Shown: piece by piece, positions 24,501 through 36,530 of the stretch
Position numbering within the stretch: the stretch's first letter is position 1
Layout: the number at the start of each line of letters is the position of its first letter
Translations under genes and position numbers: made by a program
Notes under the pieces: model-generated
The model's database searches: none
Told to the model about the DNA's origin: nothing
The model's input: the letters and a program-made list of their open reading frames with translations, nothing else
Assembly: GCA_949357655.1 (NCBI GenBank)
Contig: CASHTG010000004.1
Coordinates: 744,001-808,000, forward strand
DNA from: Parascedosporium putredinis
Taxonomy: Eukaryota; Ascomycota; Sordariomycetes; Microascales; Microascaceae
Reading direction: 5' to 3'
Length of the DNA stretch: 64,000 nucleotides

Positions 24501-25021
24501 GCACAACCTATTAGTGAGGGTAGCGCAATCCCTTGCAAACCTTAGTGAGGACATATTCGCGGCTCAAGTTGGCATGCCAAGTATTAGGGCCTTGTTGCAG
24601 TACGCGTCTGGACTATACTCATCAACACAGGAAGACAAATGCGTGTGTTTCTGCTCCGCCAACGGGTGCCTCCCCTCCATCACCTCCTACGCCAACCGTC
24701 CCTTAAATTCTGCCGGGGTGCCACGGCCATACTCAACACCGAACTTACTTTTGGGCATTTCAGTGCCAAGATGTGCCAGATGATGAGCTGGCCGTTGCGA
24801 ATCTCGAAACATCTGTGAGACTAGAGCTATTTAATCGACTTGGCATGGCACATACGTGCTGCTCGTCGGGGAGGCTATGGGTAGACGAAGAAGAAAACGT
24901 GCGGCTGCGCGATGAAGACGAGGAGCTCGCCGAGCAGTTAGAGGTACTCATGGACGTCTATCGACACACCCTCGCACAGTGGGTTCATGAAGAGAGAGAG
25001 GTTGCGGACGAGCTTTTATAG
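21511..25021 (+). CDS. STAND-type N-terminal domain plus ankyrin-type protein, with in-frame stop
   Basis: The opening, MDPASALGVAAASVQLSGVA and on to LLIDVERSILSTLNLRNQLM, is the helical N-terminal domain found on fungal STAND/NLR-like and ankyrin proteins. The frame meets TAA at 21877-21879, then continues in the same frame as a coiled coil (EIKKRLERVQWLNSQVMKEL). A GT..AG intron 21984-22079 with branch site GCTAAC joins it to LSQTTSQAFLSLQSEL. A Ser/Thr-rich linker follows, then an ankyrin-like stretch (LPEKLAMIQASGRGSIRDRD, near 23000-23090) and a C-terminal part with DKCVCFCSANGC and LELFNRLGMAHTCCSSG, seen in fungal ankyrin proteins. Internal exon borders between about 22560 and 23600 are uncertain and at least one frame change lies there. 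Either one gene with sequencing errors or a decaying gene. No NACHT or NB-ARC P-loop was seen. Confidence 0.65.
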
Positions 25022-25518
25022 TGTGCAGCTGCCGTAATATCGAGGGTAATCGATGGACGATTCCGGTTGAAGGAGCGCTGATGGCTCATCAACAGTGGTG
25101 GTGGTCCAAGGTCGGACAAATCCTACCAGATGATTCGTCCAAAGTATGCGATGATGGGATGGCCTTCTTGGATGTTATACAGCACCATTTTCAGGTGAAG
25201 ATTGTCGATCTGCCTGAGCAGTTTAACAGTGGGGACACTGTAGTTGATTCATCCCTCCACAACGAGGCGAACACACTCGCCGATGGTGGGACAGGGCCAG
25301 GAACAGAGAGGCCAAGAAACTCTCTTTCCGAGTCCAAGGGCGTGTTTGTCCCCCAGAAACGACCCGAGTTGCTGAAAGACGCCTTGCTCAACTGGCAAAG
25401 ACATTCAATGCACGTAGTCCAGGATGAAACCTGGCCTTCGCGCGTGGGGTGGACTACGAAGTGGGGAAACGTAACTTACGATGTGGATACATGGAAGAAA
25501 ATCAGATGGCGAAGCTAA
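25021..25518 (+). CDS. Hypothetical open frame, possible C-terminal continuation
   Basis: 165 codons starting at the stop of the ankyrin-type gene, in a different frame. No motif or signal peptide; the frame ends in KKIRWRS. Because frame breaks are common here, it may be the C terminus of the preceding gene, or a chance frame. Confidence 0.25.
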   Translation: MCSCRNIEGNRWTIPVEGALMAHQQWWWSKVGQILPDDSSKVCDDGMAFLDVIQHHFQVKIVDLPEQFNSGDTVVDSSLHNEANTLADGGTGPGTERPRNSLSESKGVFVPQKRPELLKDALLNWQRHSMHVVQDETWPSRVGWTTKWGNVTYDVDTWKKIRWRS

Positions 25519-26433
25519 CTAAGACCAGGTTCTTACAACACATAGACCCTTAAAATCGCAAAAGATCCTCAGGTAATGCAGATTACATGTTTGCCGCTAT
25601 ATTGGGGCCCCTTGATGAAAGGGCTAGATTTTACTTACCCTTGGTCGGAGCGGAACGCCATTTGCGTTGCGTTGATGAGAGTCGAGTTACATGTAGTCCC
25701 CCGGCTCAATCATAGGGTAATCTGGGTCGATGAAGGATGGTTTATAGACGGCAGCCTACATGTAGCGACTGATGTCAGCGCGCCTTAAAACGAAAACCAC
25801 TATGATTACGAGGTGGACACATCCGTGGATTCATCGATCCACAACTGTAATCAATGGATCTCTTTCTTCGTGAGGTTCGTGGAGAGTACGGGAGGAGTTC
25901 CGCATCCTCTTACTTGATAACTCATTTGTCTGCAACGAACAACCCCTTGAATGAACTAAGCCAACGACTTCGCTAATCTATCAAATTCATGAAACAATCA
26001 GCCTGGGCTTTAAATTCGCTCAGCAGGCCGTGTCCCCAAAAGGTATGATGAGCCTGGAGAAACGTTGGCGGCCTCAATGGCACTGGTTCTCCGAAAATCA
26101 GCGACATCATCCCAGATTTAACCATCCCCGAAAGAAGACAAAGGGGTAATACATGTAAGCACAGCGCACCTCTCGACGTATCAAGCAAGCCAGCTTATCT
26201 ATTTTCTCATTTTGGCAACAGGGGCTGGAGGGCTGAACCTGCAGCATGCATCAGCCCTGGTCGACTGCGCCCCCTTTTAGACAGCAGCGAAATTCCGGGG
26301 TCGTCCCAAAGAAAATATAATATGGCTGATGATCTCCTTCCAGAAGGGGGCTGGAAGAAAAAAACTTAAGACTACAATCCTCCTTGGCATCTGTCCGCAT
26401 CCTCGCATCTTGCGTCAGTCGCATTACACAAAC
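25519..26433. other. Intergenic stretch
   Basis: 915 bp. Open frames at 26251-26625 and 25973-26188 (minus) lack motifs, the first overlapping a better-supported gene on the other strand. Nothing else seen. Confidence 0.5.
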
Positions 26434-27395
26434 ATGTCGCGCGGCATTGATTATCTCCTCCTCTGCGTCGCGCTGTGGTTCAGCGGCGTCTTGGCGCAGG
26501 CCTCTGTGACCACTGCAGTAAGTGATTGAAATCATTGAAGCCAGGCCGATATCGCGCAGGCATTGATGCACCAGGTGGGGTGTCTGGCAAGGACCGAGGC
26601 CATCAACGAAGGCTACAATTGACACGATAATCTTAGAATATATTCATACCCTTCGCTGCTGATAACGGCGCGCTTCAGTCCGCCCTACGCGCCAGCGTCA
26701 TCTCGACGGTAAGTGATTCAATAGCTGGCCTGTCCTCTCCCGCGGCGCGCTACGGAACGAGGCTTCTGACGCGTTGTTTGATTGCCACGGATAGAAAGAC
26801 AAGAGCACCGTCTTTGTTGCGACCTGCACTTCGGGCCCATGCACCGCGCTCCCCGGCGGATCGGGCACCTTGACATTTACGGCTGGCCCTGAGAGTACGT
26901 TACCTTGGGGTGCTTTCATAGCTTTCGCGCGCGACAAGACTAACCGCGCAACTACTTTGTAGCATTCATCTACACGACGGCGCCGAACCCCCAAAGGTAA
27001 GCAAACACCCGAAAAAGACCCACCGGTTACGGACGATGGGTTCTAGTGCTGACGATACTTGTTGCAGTACCGTGGACATCAGATGCACGTTCAAGGACTG
27101 CCTCACGAAGCCCGACATCGAATGCACCCGTACCGACGTCTCCTCCGGCTCCACGAAGAGCACCACGACCAAGACCGAGAGCACCAACCTCATGACCCTC
27201 ACGCTGAACCACCAAGTGCCGTCTCCCACCCAGTCCAAGTGCACGGATAAAAAGAAAAAGGTGGCAGATAGTGCAAAGTCCAAGGTGAAGTCCAAGGTGA
27301 AGTCGGAGGGCGCGACGGATCGGATGGCTAATTTGGCACTCGTGTCCATGATGGCGATTGCTGCCGTGGTGGGAGGGTTGGCCGTGGTCCTGTAA
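26434..27395 (+). CDS. Small secreted, probably GPI-anchored protein
   Basis: Five exons (26434-26517, 26637-26708, 26795-26894, 26963-26996, 27068-27395) sum to exactly 205 codons with no frame break. The protein opens with a signal peptide (YLLLCVALWFSGVLAQ, cleavage likely after LAQ). The mature part is Thr/Ser-rich with a few paired cysteines (TCTSGPC, IRCTFKDC, DIECTRTD). It ends with a hydrophobic tail (LALVSMMAIAAVVGGLAVVL) with no charged residue after it, the pattern of a GPI-attachment signal. Just before the tail is a lysine-rich tandem repeat (KSKVKSKVKSEG), coded by repeats of AAGTCCAAGGTG. It is likely a cell-surface or wall protein. I recognise no family; CFEM-type cysteine spacing is absent. 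Confidence 0.8.
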
Positions 27396-28492
27396 GGCTG
27401 GGAGGCCTTCCCATATAGTGAAGCTGAGTAGATGAAGCAGCCCAGCATGGAATGTCGTTCGTTTTTTTTTTTATTAAAAATACGACTTTGATACCCTTAT
27501 TAATTCCACAAGTTTCAATCTCATGAGAGATGAAAATAACTAAAATGCATCGGGTTACTATGGGGCCAGGACAAGCCCACAGAAGTGTTTTAAATTTGAC
27601 TGCGAGATGCAGATGTCATCCACCGGACTGTGGCATCGCGTTGTATATTGCTGAGAATTTATCCCTTGGCCCCGTATCTTTAGCGGACAGAAGAAACAAA
27701 GTAACTGCCCATTGCCTCTTACTTTTGTTCACACTTGTTGTGGCCTCCCGCTCGAACCCCGAAACTTGCTCATCGTATGATTCATGCTCAGCGCAGCGGG
27801 TTCTCCCGACTACACATCCGACCGCCCTGCGCTGCTTCCGGGCATCTCAAGCTCGTAGCTATCAGCAGTCCACTCACGTCACCGGAAAATGTCCGCGTTC
27901 ATAGTGCAGTTACCTTGAATTTAACTGCTCGGGGTCTTTTCGTCACGGTTAACGTCGGAGGCGCGGGAACCACGACGGGGAGCTACCAAGGGACGTGGGG
28001 CGCTCTGGTCGGCGACTAGTTCGGGGGCCTCGGCCACTATTGGCGGAAAGTCTCCGAGCGGTCAAACGGAACGGGTGCACCATGCGCTCGGCGCTAACGA
28101 GGACACGGAGCGCCGCCAAGGCCAGTCAGCCCAAATGGCTTTCGCGATTCAAATGCATCATCCCCGAGATCCATTCTTAAAGTCGCCGATATCATGGTTC
28201 GTGCGGCTTTTCAACCTCGTCATTTTTGCCCCTAACCTCTCCATCTCGACAAGGTGGATCACGTTCGCCGACAGAGATCGCTGAATTATATCGCCCTCGC
28301 TTGTATAAAAGAGACCCAGACTCCACGTCTCGCGAAGAAGATGCAGCCCCTCCGACGACAAGCACGGATAGGCTTAGCACCCAAATTACCAAACATACTT
28401 TCATCTTCGCGCTGCCCAGTTTGTCGACAGAGCGCCCGTTTCATCAGCCAGAACAGAAGACTAGCAACACTAACCACACCGCAACCCCCACC
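27396..28492. other. Intergenic stretch with promoter of the MBL-fold gene
   Basis: 1.1 kb without a supported gene. A short T-run is at 27461-27472. The right end holds the TATA box and leader of the next gene. Confidence 0.55.
28304..28311 (+). promoter_or_regulatory. TATA box of MBL-fold gene
   Basis: TATAAAAG, 182 bp ahead of the start codon at 28493. Confidence 0.45.
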
Positions 28493-29621
28493 ATGTCGAG
28501 CCTTGGTAGCGTCAAGCTCTACGGAGACGCTCGAGCAACGAGTGAACATGTACAGAGTGGAATCCCTGCCGTAGTTCAACCCACGCGAGGCGAGCCAGTA
28601 ATCCACGACATCTTCGAGACCAAAACTAGCACGTGGCAGTACATTGTAGCCGACCCGGCCACGCTCACGGCCGTCATCATCGACCCGGTGCTAGACTACG
28701 ACCCCACCACGCAGGTCATCGCTACGCACATGGCCGACGCCCTGCTAGCACTTGCGCGGGAGCGTGGATACAAGATTGACCGGATCCTCGAGACGCACGC
28801 CCACGCGGACCACGTCACGGCTGCGTCGTACCTCCAGGATCGGCTCGCGCGCGAGACGGGCCATAGGCCGTTGATTGGTATCGGCAAGGGCATCGTGCGT
28901 GTGCAGGAGCTGTTCAGCCGGCGATATGGGGTCCCGGATGACGAGTTCCGGGGCGTGTTTGATGTGCTTTTGAGGATGGTGATGTTTTTGCGTTGGGCGA
29001 GTTAGAAGTCACTGTGATGCATCTTCCTGGGCATACGCCCGATCACTTGGGTTACAAGATTGGTGGTAAGTTTTGATGCGGGAAGATTGCCCCTGGCTTC
29101 GTCTTCACTGTCAAACTCTGTCCACTTCTCCCGAGGAAATTTCAACCCCATCGCTCTCCTGCGAGGTGTTATATATTGGTTGAAAGTATACTGACCGGTA
29201 TACCTCTCCTAGACAACGTATTCTGCGGTGATAGCGTCTTCCACACAGATATTGGAACAGCCCGTTGCGACTTCCCTGGCGGTAGCGCGAGCCACCTCTT
29301 CGCGTCGGCTCAGCGCTTGCTCAACCTACCTGACGACGTCAAGATTTGGACAGGCCACGACTACCCTTCGGGGATCGCACGATGCCCGTACCTTGGCAGA
29401 CGGTCCGGGACCACAAGCAAGCCAACCGCCATATCAAGGCGGGCACGACGGAAGACGAGTTCGTGACCATGAGGCGCGAGCGTGATGCCGGGCTGGGTGA
29501 ACCGAGGCTACTACACCAATCGCTACAGATGAATATCCGGGCGGGAAAACTACCCCGGCCGACGGACGCGAGGCATCAGCTACTTCATATACCATTGAGG
29601 GTTGGGGAAGCGAAGTGGTAG
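28493..29621 (+). CDS. Metallo-beta-lactamase-fold hydrolase, ETHE1/persulfide-dioxygenase-like
   Basis: Members of this family oxidise glutathione persulfide (sulfide detoxification) or hydrolyse thioesters, using one or two metal ions. Seen: PVIHDIFETKTSTWQYIVAD near residue 38, metal motif THAHADHVTAASYL (HxHxDH), MHLPGHTPDH (third histidine), DNVFCGDSVF with GTARCDFPGG, IWTGHDYPS (last histidine), then VRDHKQANRHIKAGTTEDEF and a tail LLHQSLQMNIRAGKLP. One intron, 29066-29212. Frame breaks near 28971-28974 and at GGGG 29370-29373 are each repaired by one base, giving 327 residues. No rhodanese domain follows. Mitochondrial or cytosolic location cannot be decided. Confidence 0.9.
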
Positions 29622-31931
29622 TGATAAGAGCAAGGGTCGGAGCGAAGGGCGAAGGTAGACACGGGTCCCCATTACGATATTTGGCGTTCGTTTGTCTCTT
29701 TCCTTTTTTTCTTTGAGGGAGATTTGCCCTTCTTTTCGGCTTCTCCGATTCTTCTTCCTTGCTTCTCTCCGGAATGGTTGCCTGGTGTCTCATAGAGCTT
29801 TTGTTTTTCAATTGTTGTGGTGTAGTATCAGACCGGAAGGATCCTCGGCCAAGTGGGGCGAGAGGATCGGCTCGTTTCCTAGCACGTGCGATCGGAGCTT
29901 TCGAGCTGTCTTTGATCCCAGATCAAATATCGAGATTAATATTATGGAATTCACTAGGCTCAGCAAGATAGGAAAAGCTTAGGCTGCGTGGATTCCAGCC
30001 TACATTGTTCCGAAATCCGAGGAATCATGATTACATATCGGCTTGAACAGCGTCTCAATCCCGTACTTTAAGCCAGTGGCCCCGCCTGAGAAACTGGGTC
30101 CAGGTACTAGTGTAGTCGCGGTCGGGTTGGGCTAGCTCTCCGGCTGAAGGCTTGTCATAGGCTGTAGGGCTTGGGTTGTTGAATGGGTGCAAACACTTCT
30201 CCTCCCACGGATCAATTCTTCTCGAACCTCCAAGTATCGCACACACGTCATCTAGCATGGCTAATTTGTAAGCTACCAAATGTACCATGATGGTCGCCAA
30301 CACGAACATCCCATGTTGGGGACAGTCCACCAGGACCCTCATCGCTTTATCGCAGCGAGCAGCCCGCCGACGAGATTACATAGATTTCATACACGCCCAT
30401 AACGCCTACTTTCGAGGTCCGGAGGAATGTTTACCCCTGCCACGACTAAGAAGAAAAATGAATTAAAAAAATCACAGTAACAAATTGCAATGGAGCCACG
30501 GACACAAGAGGCGCGAGCAAAATCGATGCGCTCAGGCTTGTGTCAGTGGAGCAGGAGGCCCCCGCTTCTTCACTGTCAGGATTCCCACACGAGGCGCACG
30601 ACGCCGACTCTCATTTGCCTGAGATCAAAGCCATCCACGTGATTGTGCCGAGTTCCTGCCGAATGCGGAAAGGATTGCCGTCCCTGGACGGGCACAGGCG
30701 AACGACCGACGGTGACGAGTGGATCATTTAGTGGGGCAATGAGGGAAGAAAAAAATCAAAGAGACGAGAAGGAGCGACTGGCGAGTCTCCTTGTAGATAT
30801 CCGAGGCGAGACCCAGTCTTTCAAAGTGACGGAACATGAGAGAAATGGAGAGAGGAGATAAAAGGGGGAAGCCTCGTGGAAGAAGTATGCATTTTTAATC
30901 CACTCTTGTCAATTTACCTCGGTCCAGCTTTTCCCCAGACGTGGACTCGGTGGAAAAAAGAAAGAAAAAAATATTCTCAGCCCACTGCCCACATTTAGAC
31001 TTGACAGCCCGGGGAGAAAACAGGAACAGCATTTTTAAGGGAGCTTCAATGGAGCTTTGAAAATTTAGGGCGAGCCAAGCTTTTGGTCTTCCGAGAGAAG
31101 GGAAGCTTCCATGTTCTATTCTTCGCTTGGCTTCCCTTGCCACTGTTCCATTCCATTGGCGCGCAGCCCTCCCTCTTTGCGTCGGATCGCGCTGGCTTTT
31201 GTCTTGACTGTCCTGTCTCGTCGGAGCATCGGCACTACCGGCTCATGCAATCCACCGACCTGTTGGTACCATGCCGTTTCCAGGCCGCCATGGCTGCTTG
31301 TCAAACACTCTCATGGTTGGCACTGGCCCGCCCTCCAGCCCCCACTCCGGGAAACACGGCCGAGAAGACACGGAAATCAGATTTTTAGGGTGCGATGGCG
31401 CGCTAGGCGTCCAATCCCGACGGGTTTCTGCTATCGCCTCTCGGTTTTCGTTTCCTTTTCCCGCTCGCACTTGTACAAGACGGACGTTGCCATGAGGTAG
31501 TGGGGATACATCATTTTATCTCCCTCGACCGGGCCTTTTGTTAAGTCCGCATCACGGAGAACAAAAACGTCTGATTCCCTCCTTTGTTGATCGACGGTGG
31601 CTATTCTTTCTCTTCTTTTTTTCTTATTCATAATTCTATTTTTCGTGATATAGCCGTTTTTGGCTTTTGATAATCTAATCTTCTCTCCGTTCCCTCGAAT
31701 CCTCGTCGAGGCCTTCTTCTTCTTCCCCGCCAAGACACTCTCAGACGCCACCCGCATGCCCACCCGGAAGATTGGAGCCGAAGAGGGATAAAATACAAAG
31801 ATCAAATACCAACCAAGAAAACAACCTCAGATTCCCTCTCCTCCGCCGATCTCGCTTTTGGTTTCCCCGTCTCTTTCCCACGACCAATATTAAAAAATAA
31901 AGGAGACACGGCAACAAAAAGCACCGCAAAA
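29622..31931. other. Long gene-free stretch upstream of DHA1 exporter
   Basis: 2.3 kb with no supported gene. Open frames of up to about 130 codons overlap on both strands without motifs. The part from about 31580 to the start codon is C/T-rich with A/T patches, as expected for promoter and leader. Confidence 0.55.
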
Positions 31932-33801
31932 ATGGGCCTCGCCCAAGAAACAGAAACCAGCAAGGTCGCCCGGGGCGAAACCGTCGAGATCACCAAGATC
32001 CCCTACTGGCGAATGGTATTTGACCATGCCGGCCTAACATACGAGGTCGAAAACTTCCCCTACGCCGGCGCCGGCACCGAGGAGGACCCGTACCTCGTGA
32101 CGTGGATCCCCAACGACCCCAGGAACCCCATGCTCTGGAGCCAGACCCGAAAGTGGTTCATCACCATGACGGTCGCCATGACCACCCTAGCCGTCGCCCT
32201 CCTCTCCTCCGCCTACACCGGCGGCATCGTCGACATCATGAAGGAGTTCCACATCAGCGCCGAGGTCGCCACCCTCGGCGTCTCCTCTTCGTCCTCGGCT
32301 TCGCCATCGGGCCCCTCCTCTGGGCGCCCCTCAGCGAGCTGTTCGGCCGCCAGGCCCTCTTCTTCGGCACCTACGCCGTCCTGACCGCCTTCAACGCCGG
32401 CGCCGCCGGCGCCCAAAACGCTGCCACCCTCATGATCCTGCGCTTCTTCGCCGGCGCGTTCGGTTCCTCCCCGCTCACCAACTCGGGCGGCGTCATCGCC
32501 GACATGTTCCCCGCCTCCCAGCGCGGCCTCGCCACCAGCCTCTTCGCCGCCGCGCCGTTCCTCGGCCCCGTGCTGGGCCCCATCACCGGCGGGTTTCTTG
32601 GCGCCGCCGCCGGCTGGCGCTGGGTCATGGGCTACCTGGCCGCCGTCTCGGGCGTCTTTTGGATCATTGGCGGGTTCCTCGTCCCCGAGACCTACGCGCC
32701 CCTCCTCCTCCGTAAGCGCGCCGCCCGCCTGTCCAAGAAGACGGGTAAGGTGTACGTGAGCAAGACCGAGGCCGAGCAGGGCAAGGTGTCCATCCAGCGC
32801 TCCTTCGTCACCGCCCTCTCCCGTCCGTGGATCCTCCTCTTCAAGGAACCCATCGTCCTGCTCCTCTCGCTCTACATGGCCATCGTCTACGGCGTCCTCT
32901 ACATGCTCTTCGCCGCCTTCCCCATCGTCTACCAACAAAACCGCGGCTGGAGCCAGGGCATCGGCGGCCTCGCCTTCCTCGGCATCATGGTCGGCATGAT
33001 GTTCGCCATCATCTACAGCATCATCGACAACAAGCGCTACATCCGAGTCGAGACCGAGAACAACGGCTTCGCGCCCCCGAATCCCGCCTACCCCCACCCT
33101 CGTGGGTTCCATCGCCATCCCCATCGGCCTCTTCTGGTTCGCCTGGACCAACGACCCCAGCATCCACTGGATGGCCAGCATCGCCGCCGGCGTTCCCTTT
33201 GGCTTCGGCATGGTTCTCGTCTTCCTCAGTCTCATGAACTACCTCATCGACTCCTACACCATCTTTGCCGCCTCTGTCCTCGCCGCCAACTCAGTCCTGC
33301 GCTCCCTCTTCGGCGCCGCCTTCCCCTCTTCACCCGGTACATGTACAAGGACCTCGGTATCCACTGGGCCTCCAGCATCCCCGCCTTCCTCGCCCTCGCC
33401 TGCATCCCCTTCCCTTTCCTCTTCTACAAGTACGGCGCCCAGATCCGCGCCAAGTGCGTCTTCGCCGCCCAGTCCGCCGAGTTCATGAAGAGGCTCCAGG
33501 CCGGTGCGGCCCTCGCGCCCCGGTCGAAGAGGGTGATGACGCCTCTGTACGCGAAGGCGGCGAGGACTCGTCCAACTCGGAGAGCAGCGCCAACAGCTCC
33601 GAGGAGACCCTCTCGCCCTCCCGGTCCCGGCCCAGCAGCAGGATGACGGCCCACAGGAGGGCGTCGGTCGCGTCGAGCAGGAGGAGAGCTTCGCTGGCCT
33701 ACGATGGAAACCCGTACCAGATCGACAGGGTGAACACCCACGACGAGATGTTTAGCCTTCACCACGCGCACAGCCGCGCAAAGTCGGTGACTGAAAAATA
33801 A
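31932..33801 (+). CDS. MFS exporter, DHA1 family (drug/polyamine type)
   Basis: Predicted plasma-membrane drug:H+ antiporter resembling fungal TPO1/FLR1-type exporters. Seen: DPYLVTWIPNDPRNPMLWSQ before TM1, then VGSLFVLGFAIGPLLWAPLS-type motif A (..APLSELFGRQALFFGTY), LRFFAGAFGSSPLTNSGGVI, motif C region LGPVLGPITGGFLGAAAGWR, a long central loop, and FAASVLAANSVLRSLFGAAF with LGIHWASSIPAFLALACIPF near the end. The tail is Ser/Arg-rich (SRRRASLAYDGNPYQ). No introns. Five frame breaks lie at C runs: about 32282-32287, 33074-33078, 33091-33095, 33323-33326 and 33518-33521. One base each yields 624 residues. The tail beyond residue 530 is longer than in typical members. Confidence 0.92.
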
Positions 33802-36530
33802 GCGAATCGCTATTTTCCCCAGAACGGGACTGAAATCAACACAACCAAATCCAAAACGGCCAACTCACCTTTTACCTACTCAAACTATATACCCTCTTCA
33901 TTAACATATTGGAGGTCATTCGAACCCACACCCGGCCCTTCTTTCTTCCCTTTTTCATTCACTGTTTTATCACTCTCCTGGCTGTCTCATCCCCGGTCGA
34001 GATTCGTTCTATATCAGAATGCATATATATCGCTTGGTCGAGCGGGGCTTCTTTCTTTTGTTTTCTTTCCTTGTATCTAGGGTACTGGAGCATTGTATAT
34101 AGATTACCACTTCTCACAGACAGGATCAGTCTGCGCATATCGGCGTCAGGGGTCATAGACTAAGGGGGCTATCTGTTCTAATCATTCCGCTCGCCTACAT
34201 CATAATTTAATTCATCTTTAAAAGTTTCTACTCATCTTTCATGATCTTGACAAATTGGACATGAGCGTATTTCATCTTGACCAGTCTGATCTTTCTTAGC
34301 TCCCCGTTATATGGCCTCTTCATGGAACCTCTGTTCTCCGAGAGGGAAAGAAGTGGCGTATGTATGTGAGGAAGGGAGCCTAAGCATCGGAGTACATTCA
34401 GTGTTACAGGTTACTATACGATGAGAGTACCCTCTAGCGTCTTAAGCAACACAACTTTTGTCTTTCAAAGCACCCCTCCGTATCTAGGTCCGGGTCGGAC
34501 GGGTAGGCCAACCCGAGAATAAACAACATGGTTGTCTCGCTACATGATGGGCCGAATTTTCGAGCCGAAGCCGCGTTGCCCGCCTCGCCGCCCATCTTGA
34601 TACTTTTTCCCTCCGCCGTTCCTAGCTCTTAATGAGGGCGTAAGAGCGAGGCTGTGGCTACCCACCGACGGCGCGCAGACTTGTCGAAGCCTGCGGGGTA
34701 GGACGTCAAAAGCGGGCCTCTGGAGCGAGAGCACGAGGCCATGTGGGCTCTTGATGCATCGAGACAAAGAGTCATAGCCACGTGCGACATGCTTATATCG
34801 TAGATGTGCGTGCAGGACTCCACTTAATGCGATATATGTGCGTCTTTTTGAGGGTAGGTTCCGGATATGGGGCCTGACGCGACGGCCATATCATATCAAG
34901 AGATGTCATCCCTTCGCAAAACGCTGCGATCGTCGTCCAAGTATCGCAAGCGAAACCTGGTGCTATGCCCACACGCACATCGATTCGCCGTCGCAATCTT
35001 TTTGGCTGCAGACACTGTCCGCAAAATGTATTACTTAGCCAGCTCCAGGCCTCAGGGTGCAGGCCAATTCTCATATTATCCGGGGTTGAGGGTGGGTTAT
35101 AGCGGCAGCGCTAAGGGGGCGAGTGGGTGGCGGAAAGCCGATTAGATTATTAACGTGGACTAGGCTCCGAGCCGAGAGAGTGCACAAGAGGGATTTCCGT
35201 CGGAAGGGGAGCCCAAGAAAAATCAAGCTTTTTTTTCTTGTTCTTGTCTTTATTCAGAATGTCCCGCCAAAGCGGAAGCAGCAGGGTCGGTCGGGTTCGT
35301 CAAAGCCAAGGCCCCAGCGATAGTCGGCCTCGGGTCGGGACTATAGCGCATGGGTCCATATGCAACGGGACAGGACAGGGCAGGACAGGGGTGTTTGAGA
35401 GAAAGTGTGGACCTTTGGGGTTTTTTCAATCCTGACAAAACCTCAAAGACAAAGAAAAAGGATGCGAAGGGGGAGGAGAGGGGCCCTCAAGGAGCAGCCA
35501 GGATGGCAGAGGGGCCGCGAGAGACGACTGGCTTGGGGTTGATTAAAGGGGAGACGAGATAGTGGACGATGCAGGCCCCACGGCATGCCAGCTCCGGGAG
35601 ATAGATTAAGCTGTCACGTTGACAGCTTGCGATTGCCCCGCCTGCCTCCACATCCGCGTCGTATCAACCGCCCTTGTTCTCCACAGTTGACGTTAATTAA
35701 CCCGCAACTGCCGATGCCTACTGCTTTTAGCGACCAACATTATCAAAATGCCCGGATATCGTATATTTCTTGTATAGTGCTCCGCCATCTGTCTCTCGCA
35801 TTTCCCCTTGCCCCCTCCCTTTCAGCTTGATATAGCGCTAGCCTTCCGAGCCAATCGATCTTGGCAACCCTCCTCCAAGGCCTCGTCATCCCAGTTAGGG
35901 TACGGACGAATCGGGCGATGTGCTCATAGATTATTCATGTATGCTGGTCGACTTGTGTTTTTTTTTTTTGCCATCAACTTCGGAGAGGACGAGGGGGCGC
36001 GTAGGTGCCCGAAGGGGCAACGACGTCGAGCGCAGCTGGCTTCAATCTAAATCGCCATCTCGCCGGGTAATGATTAGGTATAGGCCGACTCACATACGAT
36101 TACACATTGCAAGAAGCGCTATTAACTCGTTGGCTATTGGAGTAGGATGGAAAATAAACTTTGGTTGTTTTAGCCTAGACGAAAAGGCAAGAAATGCCGG
36201 CGCCAGCACGGCCACGGATCCGGGGGTGGGAGGGCATCGTAACGATGACAAGGGTTGGCATGCGGATGACCTAGGTCTTGGCCCGCCGTTGGGATATCCG
36301 GACGAACCCACGCTTAGGAAGAAAGGAGGAGGGGAGAGCAGAAGATAGAAAAGACCTTGCCTGAACTCTTGATATAAAAGGCCCCGATCCAAACATCCGT
36401 CCGTCGCCCTGCCTCGTTCCGCCCTTTCCCTTTCTCCCCTTTTTTCCTCTCCAGCCTCGCCTTGATCCGTCCCATCCTCATTGCCATCCAAACCCCACCG
36501 CATAAGGATCCTTCTCTGTACCCGAACGCA
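33802..36530. other. Long gene-free stretch
   Basis: 2.7 kb without a supported gene. A purine-rich mini-repeat (GGACAGGACAGGGCAGGACA) lies near 35371-35390. The right end carries the TATA box and C/T-rich leader of the DUF1996 gene. No RNA gene seen. Confidence 0.55.
36373..36380 (+). promoter_or_regulatory. TATA box of DUF1996 gene
   Basis: TATAAAAG, 151 bp ahead of the start codon, followed by a long C/T-rich leader (36405-36470). Confidence 0.5.

Noticed and set aside
32213..33235. 340-codon open frame on the minus strand
   Set aside because: It is the antisense shadow of the DHA1 exporter, created by GC-rich codon bias; low-complexity Gly/Glu/Ala sequence with no motif.
33900..33930. 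GGGTTCGAATGACC-like stretch (minus strand) resembling a tRNA T-arm
   Set aside because: The flanking bases do not pair into a 5-bp stem, and no acceptor or anticodon arm fits upstream.
35365..35395. G-rich GGGACAGGACAGGGC stretch as a G-quadruplex
   Set aside because: Only short G runs (mostly two or three) with irregular loops; evidence too weak.
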